DNA of 64,000 bases, taken from NCBI RefSeq assembly GCF_014200575.1, contig NZ_JACHBZ010000005.1, positions 124,001 through 188,000 on the forward strand, in the 5' to 3' direction. The notes below the pieces were generated by a model. It had not been told where the DNA came from and did not search any database. It saw only the letters and a list, made by a program, of their open reading frames with translations. Origin of the DNA: Mucilaginibacter saanensis. Its GTDB lineage: Bacteria; Bacteroidota; Bacteroidia; Sphingobacteriales; Sphingobacteriaceae. Shown here piece by piece: positions 23,612 through 32,487 of the stretch; the first letter of the stretch is position 1, and each line of letters starts with the position of its first letter. The position numbers were made by a program, and so were the translations under genes.

Positions 23612-24085
23612 TTAAAGGGTTACTTCCTTTTCATTACCAGCCGGGAACGGGCCGCTGTTTATAATTTCAACCTTTAGTGTGTTATCGGCAGGAGTGGGTG
23701 GTGTGCGGATTTCGGGTTTATCATTCCACCCCATAGTTTTCAGGGCAAATATTACGCCGGTTGGAGTTTGATGCAGCCGAGCTTCATAAGCAGCCTCTAC
23801 ACGCAGGCAGCCCCGTTTAAGTATGTCAGCATATTTACCGGTTTCCTGGTAGGTTTCAAATTCATGTTTACTGCTAAAACCCAGAAAAAGGGCCATACCC
23901 GCAATGGTTGCCGGTTCTGGCTCACGATCATAAATTTTATGTTCTATTATGGTTTCAGCTTTTCCACTGGTTGGTTTTTGTGATTTTTGCTCCAGGTGAT
24001 AAATGCCCTCAATAGATAAAAAATACTCATCTATACGCCGGGCAAGGGTTGTAGCTGTTTTTAAATAAAGTGATTGGTTTTTCAT
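23612..24085 (-). CDS. Phage terminase small subunit
   Basis: DNA-recognition partner of the packaging motor. The central TIAGMALFLGFSSKHEFETY then ADILKRGCLRVEAAYEARLH and TGVIFALKTMGWNDK match the terminase small-subunit/gp3-like family found in Bacteroidota prophages. ATG 24,085 (MKNQSLYLK) is preferred to a start 12 codons upstream, since family similarity begins there. It lies 55 bp from the large-subunit gene, in the usual small-then-large order. Confidence 0.85.
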   Translation of the reverse strand: MKNQSLYLKTATTLARRIDEYFLSIEGIYHLEQKSQKPTSGKAETIIEHKIYDREPEPATIAGMALFLGFSSKHEFETYQETGKYADILKRGCLRVEAAYEARLHQTPTGVIFALKTMGWNDKPEIRTPPTPADNTLKVEIINSGPFPAGNEKEVTL

Positions 24086-24308
24086 TATGAATAAAATGCT
24101 GAATGGCATAATTAACACCAAAGATACATGGAATTTTTAATAAATGCTAATTTTATTGGTATTTATTATGGCTGGCTTTGTATCAAAATAAGGATTTTTT
24201 TTTGTATAAACAGACGCTATAGTATTATTTGCTTATCGGACTGAGGGTTGGTTAAGAAATAAAAAGAAAAATATTTTTGTTTTAAATAGAAAATAATTAC
24301 ATTTGTGT

Positions 24309-24812
24309 ATGAGCAAAATAATTAAAAATCACGGAGCAGGTATGGAGGCTAAGCGCGCAGCGCCCCGCCCTTATGTAATACATGAAACCACCACATTGCC
24401 AATTGTGAGTGATCTTTTAGTGCCTTATGAAGCTTATTTTAAATCACCACTGGCTAAGTTAGGGGCCATAAAACAAGGGCTGCGTTCAGATGCTATTACG
24501 GATCTGTTGCAGGTTACCGGCGCCACACAAATTGATATTGCCAAGTGGCTTGATATTACAGAGCCTACGCTACGCAAACATATACAAGGGTCACGTGAAT
24601 TAAACCGTGGCCTTAGTGAACACATTATACAACTTTTTGAGCTTTTTGACAAAGGCCTTGATACCTTTGGCTCGCTTGATGAATTTAAGAGCTGGCTTAA
24701 ACAATATAACCCGGGTATTGATGCTGTGCCTTTTGAATTGCTTGATACGCTTACAGGCATAGGCATCGTACAAAATCAGCTTATTCGTATTGATTACGGT
24801 GTATTGGCATAA
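24309..24812 (+). CDS. Xre/ParS-type antitoxin (DUF2384)
   Basis: An N-terminal extension is followed by a helix-turn-helix (ATQIDIAKWLDITEPTLRKH, about 74-93) and the C-terminal DUF2384 antitoxin domain (IIQLFELFDKGLDTFGSLDE ... SWLKQYNPGIDAVPFELLDT ending GIVQNQLIRIDYGV). This is the Xre-MbcA-ParS architecture that pairs with RES toxins. The RES gene begins 66 bp later. ATG 24,309 is chosen over an in-frame TTG 6 bp earlier. It should autorepress the pair. Confidence 0.9.
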   Translation: MSKIIKNHGAGMEAKRAAPRPYVIHETTTLPIVSDLLVPYEAYFKSPLAKLGAIKQGLRSDAITDLLQVTGATQIDIAKWLDITEPTLRKHIQGSRELNRGLSEHIIQLFELFDKGLDTFGSLDEFKSWLKQYNPGIDAVPFELLDTLTGIGIVQNQLIRIDYGVLA

Positions 24813-24878
24813 TTGATAATTATAGATTCAGTTACACACCGAATGCTAATTGTATAATAAACAAATACACCAATAAAT

Positions 24879-25343
24879 TTGAACGTTTACCGCATAAGCC
24901 AAACCAAGTATGCCCATGACCGAAAAGGATCGGGCATTGACGGGCGGTGGAACTCGTTGGGCCAATATATGATCTATACCGGCGGCTCGCTGGCGCTTTC
25001 ATGCCTTGAAAAATTAGCTCATACTCCAGGCACCTCATTATACGCTGGTGATTTTTCGGTTATTATATTGCAAATACCGGATGATGTACCTGTTTTTGAA
25101 ATTACTATAACGCGCCTTAATAAGCTTAATGCAAACTGGCATAAAGTAATTAACTACCCCATTACCCAGCTTATGGGCGACACCTGGTTGCGTAAAATGG
25201 AAACAGCTGTTTTGAAGGTTCCCTCAGCTATTATTGATCTGGAATATAATTATCTCTTAAATCCAGCTCATTCGGATTACGAACGAATAAAGATCAGTAG
25301 TGTAAGCAAATTTACTTTTGATCCGCGGTTAAAAGCCCGTTAG
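24879..25343 (+). CDS. RES-domain toxin (NAD-degrading type)
   Basis: RES toxins degrade cellular NAD. The protein shows the family Arg-Tyr start (NVYRISQTKYAHDRKGSGID), GGRWNS-like DGRWNSLGQYMIYTGGSLAL with a SCLEKLAH helix holding the conserved Glu, and a C-terminal SAIIDLEYNYLLNPAHSDY with Asn-Pro-x-His. Length (154) is typical. The start is TTG at 24,879, as no ATG lies near the family N-terminus. With the upstream Xre antitoxin it makes a complete type II pair next to the prophage remnant. Confidence 0.9.
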   Translation: MNVYRISQTKYAHDRKGSGIDGRWNSLGQYMIYTGGSLALSCLEKLAHTPGTSLYAGDFSVIILQIPDDVPVFEITITRLNKLNANWHKVINYPITQLMGDTWLRKMETAVLKVPSAIIDLEYNYLLNPAHSDYERIKISSVSKFTFDPRLKAR

Positions 25344-25437
25344 CGGCATTTATTAAAACAGATATTCGGGGGTTATTATTTAATAATTATTTATAATTGC
25401 AATTTATCGCCCTTTTGTGCTGTTTTGATGATATTAT

Positions 25438-26688
25438 ATGCGCGTAAAAAAACTTATTTTAGGCTTTGCTTTTGCAACATTATTGTTGAGTAATGCAAAG
25501 GTTCATGCGCAGGATAAAAGATATATTCCTCTGGGGCAACCCAAATTTAAAGACACACTTGTAGTTGCCCATCCCGATACCACTTTTGAGAAGGACCTGT
25601 TTGACGTAATACGATCAATATTTGAAAAAAACTACAAGCAAACTAAAGCTGACTCTGTAACTACCAAGCCTGTTATATCAATTGTGCCTGCGGTAGGGTA
25701 TACCCTGCAAACCGATTTTGCCGGAACATTATCTGGTAATGTGGTATTTCGCACAGGCCCCAATACACGTATATCAACCATAACGGTTAATCCGGCCTAT
25801 ACGCAAAAAAAGCAAATAATTATTCCGTTGCAATCCAACATCTGGACAAAAAATAACGAATACAACCTCATTGGCGATTTCAGGTTTTATAAATATCCGC
25901 AAAGCAGTTTTGGTTTGGGTAGCAACTCCCAGCTGGCCAACGAAAACCCGCTTGATTATAGTTTTTTCCGTTTTTATGAAACCGTGTTAAAACATATTGC
26001 AGGTAATTTTTACGCGGGGCTGGGTTATATATTTGATGACAGATGGAACATGTCTGAAAGAGGGCAGCTTAACGGCGGGGTTTCTGATTTTGAAAGATAC
26101 GGACCTGTGAGCCGTTCTATTTCAACCGGGATTACATTTAGTGGCCTGTTTGATAGCCGGGACAACTCCATAAACGCCTCGCGGGGTTTTTATGCCTCGC
26201 TGCAATATCGTGACAACTACTCTTTTTTGGGAAGTACTACACCCTGGCGCTCGTTAATTATTGATATGCGCAAGTATTATAAATTTCCGGAGAGTTCAGA
26301 TAACGTGTTGGCTTTTTGGTCATACGATTGGCTAGTACTTAACGGGCGACCTGCCTATCTTGATTTGCCTGCGACAGGACATGATCCGGCAAATACTACA
26401 GGCAGGGGGTATATACAAGGACGTTTCAGAGGAGCTCAAATGGTATACCTGGAGAGCGAATACCGTTTTAAAATAAGCCGCAACGGATTATTGGGCGGGG
26501 TGGTATTTGTAAATGCCCAGTCTTTTTCGGCTGCGCCGGGCACCCGTTTACAAAGCATACAACCAGGTTTTGGTCCGGGTTTGCGTATTAAGCTCAATAA
26601 GGTATCTAAAACAAATATAGCTGTTGATTATGGCTTTGGCCGCGAAGGTTCCAGGGGGCTGTTTATTAACGTTGGGGAGGTTTTTTAG
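25438..26688 (+). CDS. BamA/TamA-like (D15) outer membrane beta-barrel
   Basis: A signal peptide (residues 1-24, ending KVHAQ) precedes a long beta-rich chain with FRTGPNTRISTITVNPAYT, RGFYASLQYRDNY and a C-terminal ATP-independent barrel closing in GLFINVGEVF, with terminal Phe as for Bam substrates. This is the bacterial surface antigen (D15) class without visible POTRA repeats, found in many Bacteroidota as stand-alone barrel proteins. The 5' neighbour is the RES toxin and it probably has its own promoter. Substrate or partner is unknown. Confidence 0.8.
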   Translation: MRVKKLILGFAFATLLLSNAKVHAQDKRYIPLGQPKFKDTLVVAHPDTTFEKDLFDVIRSIFEKNYKQTKADSVTTKPVISIVPAVGYTLQTDFAGTLSGNVVFRTGPNTRISTITVNPAYTQKKQIIIPLQSNIWTKNNEYNLIGDFRFYKYPQSSFGLGSNSQLANENPLDYSFFRFYETVLKHIAGNFYAGLGYIFDDRWNMSERGQLNGGVSDFERYGPVSRSISTGITFSGLFDSRDNSINASRGFYASLQYRDNYSFLGSTTPWRSLIIDMRKYYKFPESSDNVLAFWSYDWLVLNGRPAYLDLPATGHDPANTTGRGYIQGRFRGAQMVYLESEYRFKISRNGLLGGVVFVNAQSFSAAPGTRLQSIQPGFGPGLRIKLNKVSKTNIAVDYGFGREGSRGLFINVGEVF

Positions 26689-26913
26689 CCCGCGCCGATT
26701 ACTGCAATCTCATTATTTATCTCCGGGAGCACCATCTGTATAATTACTTTTTACGTTATTATTTTGACTGCCATTTTTATTTTAAAATAGCACGAACATT
26801 TTATATTCCTATAATGTTTATCATGTGTAAAAAAGTGTTAAATATTTATTAAAGTTATTTGTATTGGTGAAAATTTAAATTATTTATCGTTAGCTTTAAC
26901 CATCTAATTGCCT

Positions 26914-27510
26914 ATGAACAGTATCCGGTTTACCAAATGGTTTGTTTCTTTCATTTTGCTCCTTTCGGTGATGGTATCGTCATGTCAGAAAGATGAGAGT
27001 GTGAAGGATCCTGCTGCTGTTAAACAGGTGGCTATCAGCGATAGCGTATCAACTGTAGGCATTAATAATGCTCCAGGTAATTTTTTGGCGGGTAAGGGCA
27101 CATTGAAAGTCACTATTGAAGATTCAACTTATACATTTAATGCCGCTACCGATTCTATTGCATTTATCAATGTACATAATGGCGATAATAAATATTTTGG
27201 TATTACTGCCATTAATAAAGCCCACACCATGAGTTTCGGTATTAGTTCGGTTGGTTTTGCATCAAGTAATGTTAACAGTAAAGTTGCCGGAAGCCAGTTT
27301 CTTTTTGGATTTGATGATAAAAAACCATTACTTCAGTATACCCTTACACAATTTGCGGGACAAGATGATTCGGGTAAAATAAGTATTGAAAAATATAACA
27401 CCGAAAATGAAATAGCCAAAGGTACATTTTTTACTTTCCTGGCTAAGGACGATAAACCAAATTCTCCTTTTTATCGTGTTGAGGGCAGTTTTGACCTTCA
27501 GCAGAAGTAA
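26914..27510 (+). CDS. Lipoprotein of unknown function
   Basis: A lipoprotein signal peptide with lipobox VSSC (about residues 21-24) is followed by KDESVKDPAAVKQ and a beta-rich soluble domain with a Gly/Ser/Asn-rich turn set (STVGINNAPGNFLAGKGTLK). ATG 26,914 is chosen over TTG 26,908. The rest looks like a small beta-sandwich typical of secreted Sphingobacteriaceae lipoproteins. No family named. It would be exported and anchored by its acyl chain, facing periplasm or cell surface. Confidence 0.7.
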   Translation: MNSIRFTKWFVSFILLLSVMVSSCQKDESVKDPAAVKQVAISDSVSTVGINNAPGNFLAGKGTLKVTIEDSTYTFNAATDSIAFINVHNGDNKYFGITAINKAHTMSFGISSVGFASSNVNSKVAGSQFLFGFDDKKPLLQYTLTQFAGQDDSGKISIEKYNTENEIAKGTFFTFLAKDDKPNSPFYRVEGSFDLQQK

Positions 27511-27665
27511 TTATCACTGAAATAATAATTAATTTTAACAACCTCAAATTAAATTACTCTGCGTAATTTAAAGGTAAAAAAAGTCTTACATAAGCACCAT
27601 TTGGTGAGGTGGGCACGGTAATGCGGGCATTTTTTTGTACCTTTATGCAAATTTTAAAGACATTG

Positions 27666-27968
27666 ATGAAAGTATTTATTGCAGGGCTTCCTTTAGAAGT
27701 AGATGAGGCCGAATTAACAGCAGTTTTTGGAGATTTTGGGCCGGTTAAATCGCTCAGGATAATCAAGGATCGCGAAACAAAAGAGAGTAAGGGTTTTGGG
27801 TTTGTTGAAATGGTTAATGATAACGAGGCAAAAGAAGCGATAAGGTGTATGAATGGTGCAAGTTATTATGGCCGCAGAATTACAGTTAACGTTGCCGAAG
27901 ATAAAGGCCCAGGCTTTAACGGCGGTAATAATAATGGCGGCGGTAAAGGTGGTTTCAGACGTAACTAA
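27666..27968 (+). CDS. RRM-type RNA-binding protein
   Basis: A single RNA recognition motif covers residues 1-78, with RNP2 (VFIAGLP) and RNP1 (KGFGFVEM). A Gly/Asn-rich basic tail (GPGFNGGNNNGGGKGGFRRN) follows, as in cyanobacterial and Bacteroidota cold-inducible RBPs. ATG 27,666 starts at the RNP2 strand and is preferred to upstream in-frame starts. A hairpin with a T-run at 28,002-28,027 follows the stop. Function: RNA chaperone or post-transcriptional regulator, probably in the cytoplasm. Confidence 0.93.
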   Translation: MKVFIAGLPLEVDEAELTAVFGDFGPVKSLRIIKDRETKESKGFGFVEMVNDNEAKEAIRCMNGASYYGRRITVNVAEDKGPGFNGGNNNGGGKGGFRRN

Positions 27969-28001
27969 CGGCTAATAAAATATTATTCTTTTTTAAGTAT
28001 A

Positions 28002-28027
28002 AGCCGGCAACTGCCCGGCTTTTTTTG
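28002..28027 (+). terminator. Intrinsic terminator after the RRM gene
   Basis: AGCCGG (28,002-28,007) and CCGGCT (28,015-28,020) form a stem, followed by a run of T. Confidence 0.7.
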
Positions 28028-28171
28028 TGCCTTATAAAATAATGGGTGAGTAAGCATGATTTTACCCACCCAGCAGCGGCCCCGCTTGTAAGCAGCGCGG
28101 GTTGGTGAGAAACCCGGTTGCTCAATAGTATCATCCCCCTGATGATTTGTTCTGTATGCAAGTACACGCAA

Positions 28172-28516
28172 CTAATAGGCCTGAACCATAGAGGAGCTGC
28201 TTATATTAAGCTCATTCAGTAAATAATCAAGTCTTGAATTTAGTTCGTTAATAGCTAATTCACCGCTTTCAAAGGCAGTGGTGAGCTGGTGTAGTTCCAG
28301 GGCAATATCAGGTATGCCAGATATGGTATTATCGGTAAGGTGTTGCTGATTTTCTAAGGCATTAATTTTATACTCGGCTGCGGTAAGCTGGTAAAGTTGT
28401 TGTACATCATCTGTGTACAAATGACTACTCATTTTACTTTCCTGTTGTTTATTAATTGCAACTAAAATTATAGCAGCAATAATAATTGCGATTACTAACA
28501 TCATCATTGGATCCAT
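28172..28516 (-). CDS. Small membrane-anchored coiled-coil protein
   Basis: One N-terminal transmembrane helix (MMMLVIAIIIAAIILVA) precedes a helical cytoplasmic part that closes in LNSRLDYLLNELN, which resembles a SHOCT-like tail. The product of 32,102-32,413 has the same layout, so the two may be paralogues. No function is known to me. A terminator-separated RRM gene converges on it from the left. Confidence 0.55.
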   Translation of the reverse strand: MDPMMMLVIAIIIAAIILVAINKQQESKMSSHLYTDDVQQLYQLTAAEYKINALENQQHLTDNTISGIPDIALELHQLTTAFESGELAINELNSRLDYLLNELNISSSSMVQAY

Positions 28517-28875
28517 CTTCTCAATTGTTATAATTAGGTTTTACCGTAGGCTGGGGGATAGCCTGTGGTTATTTATTAAACTAAATATATGAGTATTGTA
28601 GAATATTTTTTACCTCAATGTTGATAAAATGGATAAATGTTGATAAGTTATTAAATTAAAGTTACGGGAGTGTATAAAATCGATTGCATGTAGGTGGTTG
28701 TGCTTTGTTTGAGGTTAAATTAATGTTTTGTGCTTTCTTTTAAGTAGCTTATTTTATTAATAAGTTAATAAATTGTTTGAGCCAGCTTTTAGTAACAATA
28801 GCGTCTTAATCCCTGGTGGAATCAAAATCAAAAACGGGAGTGAATTAAGTTATTTGGGAAGCCGTGGAGTTGAGA
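28517..28875. other. Gene-free spacer
   Basis: AT-rich DNA with no frame of interest. It includes the presumed promoter region of the minus-strand small membrane protein at its left end. Confidence 0.35.
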
Positions 28876-29037
28876 TTATTTCTTAGGCGAGCGCAAAGCT
28901 TTAAACGCGGTTTTTGCATGGCGTTGTGCCGCTAATAAAAAAAACAGAAACACCAATGTTCCATAAAATGCAATATTCTGAAATGCATTTCCAACACTAA
29001 GTTCGCGAACAATAAGCTGTAGCATAGCTGCCAACAT
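28876..29037 (-). CDS. Small hydrophobic protein (53 aa), tentative
   Basis: MLAAMLQLIVRELSVGNAFQ then FYGTLVFLFFLLAAQRHAKT and a basic tail (FKALRSPKK): one membrane helix with a positive C-terminus. The frame is closed upstream by a stop 24 bp before the ATG. It could be a genuine small membrane protein or a chance frame; only the hydrophobic pattern and the positive-inside tail support it. Confidence 0.35.
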   Translation of the reverse strand: MLAAMLQLIVRELSVGNAFQNIAFYGTLVFLFFLLAAQRHAKTAFKALRSPKK

Positions 29038-29469
29038 AAAGTTGTTAATAAGTTGAAGTTAACAATGTACGTGGTTAATTGCTTTTCAGTTTTAACGATA
29101 TTCTTGCTTTTTAATTATTGTATTTATTTAACCGGCTATGAATATGCTATACAGATGCAATAGCACTGCATGTATAATTACAGAGTGCCGGCGGATTTTA
29201 TACTTCCTGAATAGCTTTAGTATACTGATCAACAATAGCTAACCGAGGTGGTAAAGGCAAGCAAGCATGGTAATATATATTAAGATTTGAGGCCTGTGAG
29301 CCGCTTCAATAATTGAAGAAACAAATTGCCATTACAGCAAAAAGCAATATACAACGGTGCGGTAAAGTGGTATCAGTAATAAATTACTTAAGGCGGATGA
29401 GCGGTTGTTGTCATTGTTCATATATTTACTTCTTCCTTTGCTAAATAGAGGCCTTAAATATAAATAAGT
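29038..29469. other. Gene-free spacer
   Basis: I see no gene, RNA or repeat that I can support. Frames are short and low in codon bias. Confidence 0.35.
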
Positions 29470-29763
29470 ATGACTCTTGATGAATTTCTAAAACGCCTGA
29501 AAAAGGAATCGAATGATATGGAAGGGTTAACCAGGCGTAATTACTATGCCTATCTTAATTCGCTATTTAAGTTGATAGCCTATGATGGGGATCGGCTAAA
29601 TAAAAAGCATGACCTGATGATCATGCCTTATTTGCAATATATTAATAACACGCAGCGCGACGACTTTAGGGAAGATTTGTCTAAAGCCGAGGTGGAGGAG
29701 ATTCTGGAGAGTTTAAAAACCGATATTGATTGTATGATATTCAGGATTGAGCAAAAGAGTTAA
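29470..29763 (+). CDS. Uncharacterised small helical protein
   Basis: The 97-residue product is helical and charged (MTLDEFLKRLKKESNDMEGL; DDFREDLSKAEVEEILESLK). I recognise no family and see no signal or membrane segment. It lies just left of the S24 repressor, with a 38-bp convergent gap, in a group of small phage-like genes, which hints at a mobile-element origin. Confidence 0.55.
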   Translation: MTLDEFLKRLKKESNDMEGLTRRNYYAYLNSLFKLIAYDGDRLNKKHDLMIMPYLQYINNTQRDDFREDLSKAEVEEILESLKTDIDCMIFRIEQKS

Positions 29764-29801
29764 CCGGTACTTATAAATTGAATATGTTATCTTCATGGTA
29801 T

Positions 29802-30503
29802 TTAATGGTTGTGTTTTTTATGGATATCCTTAACAAGACATAGTTTTTTAATGTCGGCAATTTTAATAACAAAAGGAGCATACTTAAGCCGGCTGCCAAT
29901 CATTTCCGTAGTGTTGTCTGAGTGGGCAATCACCTCGTCCGGATTATCGCTGGCAAGTAACCGTTTGTACATCCTATATTCTCCCCATTCAATATAGTAT
30001 ACTTCGCCCGGGAGTATCTTTTTATCATGTATTACTTTTAAAGCCACCCAGCAGCCATTTTCAAGATATGGATACATGGAGTGCCCCCAAACAGGTAATG
30101 CAAAGTCGCAGTCTTCAATGCCCGGGAAATTCATGCGGCCCACTGGCATGGAGTCATTAATATCATTATATACTTCTACACCAGATGCAGTAGCCGAAAT
30201 TTCATACATCGGGATACCGTCTTCTGTTTTTTTATCTGTGGTCTTTTCTGTATTTTCTACTGGTTTATTGCTTGAAATGAACTCTCTGTATTTTTCTTTA
30301 AATATTCTGAATTTTTCAGGATCGATGTTTTGTCTGCTCTTGATTATTTCGGTAATTGAACTTGGGGAATTGAACCCCAGGGTCTCGGCTAATTGCGCAT
30401 TACCTATAAACGCAAGTCCCTTCAATTGGTTGTAAAGTATAATAAATTCCAACGTTTCGGGGCGTATAATTTTAATCTTATTGGGTTTTAAAGCGTTATT
30501 CAT
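29802..30503 (-). CDS. CI/LexA-like S24 peptidase repressor
   Basis: A phage-type repressor. The N-terminal 60 residues contain a divergent HTH (NAQLAETLGFNSPSSITEII), and the C-terminal half is a LexA/CI S24 domain with catalytic Ser in PVWGHSMYPYLENGC (about 139-152) and Lys in YRMYKRLL. RecA-triggered self-cleavage would inactivate it. It is divergent from the small gene at 30,629, with the promoter/operator region between, as in lambda-like switches. Only small genes follow, so the parent phage is largely gone. Confidence 0.88.
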   Translation of the reverse strand: MNNALKPNKIKIIRPETLEFIILYNQLKGLAFIGNAQLAETLGFNSPSSITEIIKSRQNIDPEKFRIFKEKYREFISSNKPVENTEKTTDKKTEDGIPMYEISATASGVEVYNDINDSMPVGRMNFPGIEDCDFALPVWGHSMYPYLENGCWVALKVIHDKKILPGEVYYIEWGEYRMYKRLLASDNPDEVIAHSDNTTEMIGSRLKYAPFVIKIADIKKLCLVKDIHKKHNH

Positions 30504-30529
30504 AGTAAAGAAATATTTAAAGATTTTTC

Positions 30530-30614
30530 TTGATATTTATAAAGATATTTCTGTATATTTGTTTTGTTGATTCTGCTAAAGTAATACAAATTTTATTAAA
30601 AACAAATATTTGTT
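30530..30614 (+). promoter_or_regulatory. Rightward promoter and palindrome beside the S24 repressor
   Basis: TTG at 30,530-30,532 and TATATTTG at 30,554-30,561 fit the -33/-7 pattern with 21-bp spacing. AACAAATATTTGTT (30,601-30,614) is a perfect 14-bp palindrome between promoter and gene start, a candidate repressor site. Confidence 0.5.
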
Positions 30615-30628
30615 ACAGAATTAAAGAA

Positions 30629-30844
30629 ATGCTTATTACAGAAAAATCAAATAATAAACCAATGCATATAGCTTACTCCGCCATGCAGCAATTAACAGAT
30701 CGGCATCCGCATGAAGATACAAACCAGGCAGATCAGGAGATATTATTGCGCTATGAGGCCTACCAGGCCGCCTGTATTAAATACAATAAAGAAATTTCTG
30801 ATATACAGAAATATATCCCCGGTTGGCTACCTGCCTTCAGGTAG
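30629..30844 (+). CDS. Small phage-like protein
   Basis: From ATG 30,629 (MLITEKSNNKPMHIAYSAMQ) the product is 71 residues, helical and acidic, ending in IQKYIPGWLPAFR. It is the first gene rightward of the S24 repressor, where phage early genes such as cro or anti-repressors sit, but it lacks a visible HTH. The longer frame from 30,530 starts inside the promoter, so I reject it. Confidence 0.5.
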   Translation: MLITEKSNNKPMHIAYSAMQQLTDRHPHEDTNQADQEILLRYEAYQAACIKYNKEISDIQKYIPGWLPAFR

Positions 30845-30925
30845 TTATTTAAAGCCAGAAGATTATAATTAGCGCTCGCTAACGTGGCTTTACAGCACCA
30901 ATTCAACATTACTAAAACCAATAAA

Positions 30926-31285
30926 ATGATAAAGATTGCTCAAAAATTGAAGAACAAATTATGGTGGCTTATTATCTCGGTAGATTATAATTATAGCCGG
31001 ATTGCCATTGCCGATTATGACCTTACCGAAGACACACTCACACTTTGGCTGGAAGATAAGCACGATTTTAAAAATTCATTAGATGAATGCCTGCAGGTTG
31101 ATATTAAAGCGCGGGAGTTTGCCAGGATAATTAAAACAGAAAACCTTAACAGCTATGAGGGGAGTAAAATGCACCCGACCAAGAACTTTGTATACAAGGC
31201 CCGTATTGAAATAAATGCACCGCTCAAATGTACATGGATGATGCATCTGTTGTTGAACAGCAGTGGGCACGCGAAGCCGTTTTAA
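30926..31285 (+). CDS. Uncharacterised phage-like protein, C-terminus in doubt
   Basis: From ATG 30,926 (MIKIAQKLKNKLWWLIISVD) the product has 119 residues and no known family. Its last 20 residues (KCTWMMHLLLNSSGHAKPF) look unlike the preceding part. At 31,228 another frame, overlapping by 58 bp, reads MYMDDASVVEQQWAREAVLK, a more natural continuation. So this may be one gene with a frameshift near 31,225, or two overlapping genes. It lies in the small-gene cluster beside the S24 repressor. Confidence 0.5.
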   Translation: MIKIAQKLKNKLWWLIISVDYNYSRIAIADYDLTEDTLTLWLEDKHDFKNSLDECLQVDIKAREFARIIKTENLNSYEGSKMHPTKNFVYKARIEINAPLKCTWMMHLLLNSSGHAKPF

Positions 31286-31338
31286 AGGCTATGCTTACCC
31301 AGCTTGTTGAAACGGAAGCTGCCGGGATGTACGATTAG
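31228..31338 (+). CDS. Overlapping 36-codon frame, or continuation of the gene before
   Basis: MYMDDASVVEQQWAREAVLK then AMLTQLVETEAAGMYD, helical and acidic, ending at TAG. Its codon pattern is better than that of the frame it overlaps. A single-base indel near 31,225 would join it to the upstream gene, whose current end would then be spurious. I list it separately because the evidence does not decide. Confidence 0.4.
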   Translation: MYMDDASVVEQQWAREAVLKAMLTQLVETEAAGMYD

Positions 31339-31499
31339 ACTATTTTCACCCCAATTATGCCAAATGGCATAATTGGGTGCGGCTCATTCTGAGCTTTTTT
31401 AAATATAGTTATTCAGTAAAAACATAAAGACCGGTGCCTGCGCTGTAATATAAATATGGCGTAGGCGTATATTGAAGTTAATCAGTTAGATTGGCCTGA

Positions 31500-31838
31500 T
31501 TATTTAACTTTTACCTGTTGTTTCTCTTCTTGCCCAACCTCCACTAATTCATCTACTTCAGCAATCGCTTCGGCTGGCTTACTGGCATAGTTTAGCTTAC
31601 GGAAACGCCACTGTGCAAATGCCGGCTCCTGAAAACGATTGATCAGTTTAAAAAATTTAGGAAAATTGTGCACCTCCTCCAATAACACACCGGTTACTAT
31701 GCCATTATTGTCCAGTATCTCGCGGATAGTGTATTCCTTATCTTTGGTTATCCAGATCTCAAAATCCCGCCTTATTTCTTCGCTTTTTTCAGGATCAATC
31801 CTGTCATTTACGCAAATTACCTTATCTCCTGGTTTCAT
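31500..31838 (-). CDS. Uncharacterised small protein with SH3-like start
   Basis: Residues 1-60 begin MKPGDKVICVNDRIDPEKSE, and continue with KEYTIREILDNNGIVTGVLL, a pattern of small SH3-like beta-barrels seen in phage and mobile-element proteins. The tail is charged and helical (EVDELVEVGQEEKQQVKVK). I cannot give a function. It faces left, on the strand opposite the neighbouring small genes. Confidence 0.5.
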   Translation of the reverse strand: MKPGDKVICVNDRIDPEKSEEIRRDFEIWITKDKEYTIREILDNNGIVTGVLLEEVHNFPKFFKLINRFQEPAFAQWRFRKLNYASKPAEAIAEVDELVEVGQEEKQQVKVK

Positions 31839-32101
31839 AATACTATAGCGGTTAAAGCAGTTATTTGTTTTATTATAGCCGCTGTTTATAGTTTACAAAG
31901 TACCGCTTTTAAAACGGGAATTTAAAAAACATCTCCACAAAATAATGCACTGATCAAAGGAAAAAGTACCTTAAACGATGTGGTAATAAGGTTTTGCAGT
32001 TGTTGTAGTGTGCAATATGTATTGTAAAAAGTAAAACTTTACCGCAACTTATGGGTTAAAACTGTCGTAATAACATATTATTTACCAAAAAATATAATGC
32101 T

Positions 32102-32413
32102 ATGGATCACTTTTATTGGTTTTTGATTGCCGGATTAGTGTTGGTGTATTTGATTTTACAGTTTGATAAACAACAACGCCATAAAGCAAATACCTTAAAG
32201 AAACAAACGAATGATGTGCAGCCATTGCTATTAATGCAGAGTTTAGGGAGAAAGCTTAATCGCTTAAATGAAGCACTCACTATGGCAAAAACCGGCGGGC
32301 ATATAGAAGATCAGCTAAAAAAAATAACTGCCGACTATAATTGCGGACGAATTGATATGCAAACTTACAATAATCGGTTAAACGAGTTGCTGCAAAAAGC
32401 AGAGGCAAAATAA
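32102..32413 (+). CDS. Small membrane protein with SHOCT-like tail
   Basis: One N-terminal transmembrane helix (FYWFLIAGLVLVYLILQF), a helical linker and a C-terminal segment ITADYNCGRIDMQTYNNRLN then ELLQKAEAK, which has the rhythm of SHOCT domains (short C-terminal helical hairpins). It shares its layout with the product of 28,172-28,516. I know no function. It stands between the S24 region and a HTH gene. Confidence 0.55.
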   Translation: MDHFYWFLIAGLVLVYLILQFDKQQRHKANTLKKQTNDVQPLLLMQSLGRKLNRLNEALTMAKTGGHIEDQLKKITADYNCGRIDMQTYNNRLNELLQKAEAK

Positions 32414-32487
32414 TTTTCGGCAGCGTGGTTTATTAAAATAAATAAATATTTGCTGAATGAACAAATTGTTTATTATTGCAGTCATAT

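Noticed and set aside
27955..28171. Two overlapping minus-strand frames after the RRM gene
   Set aside because: They cover a terminator and have no family or codon support.
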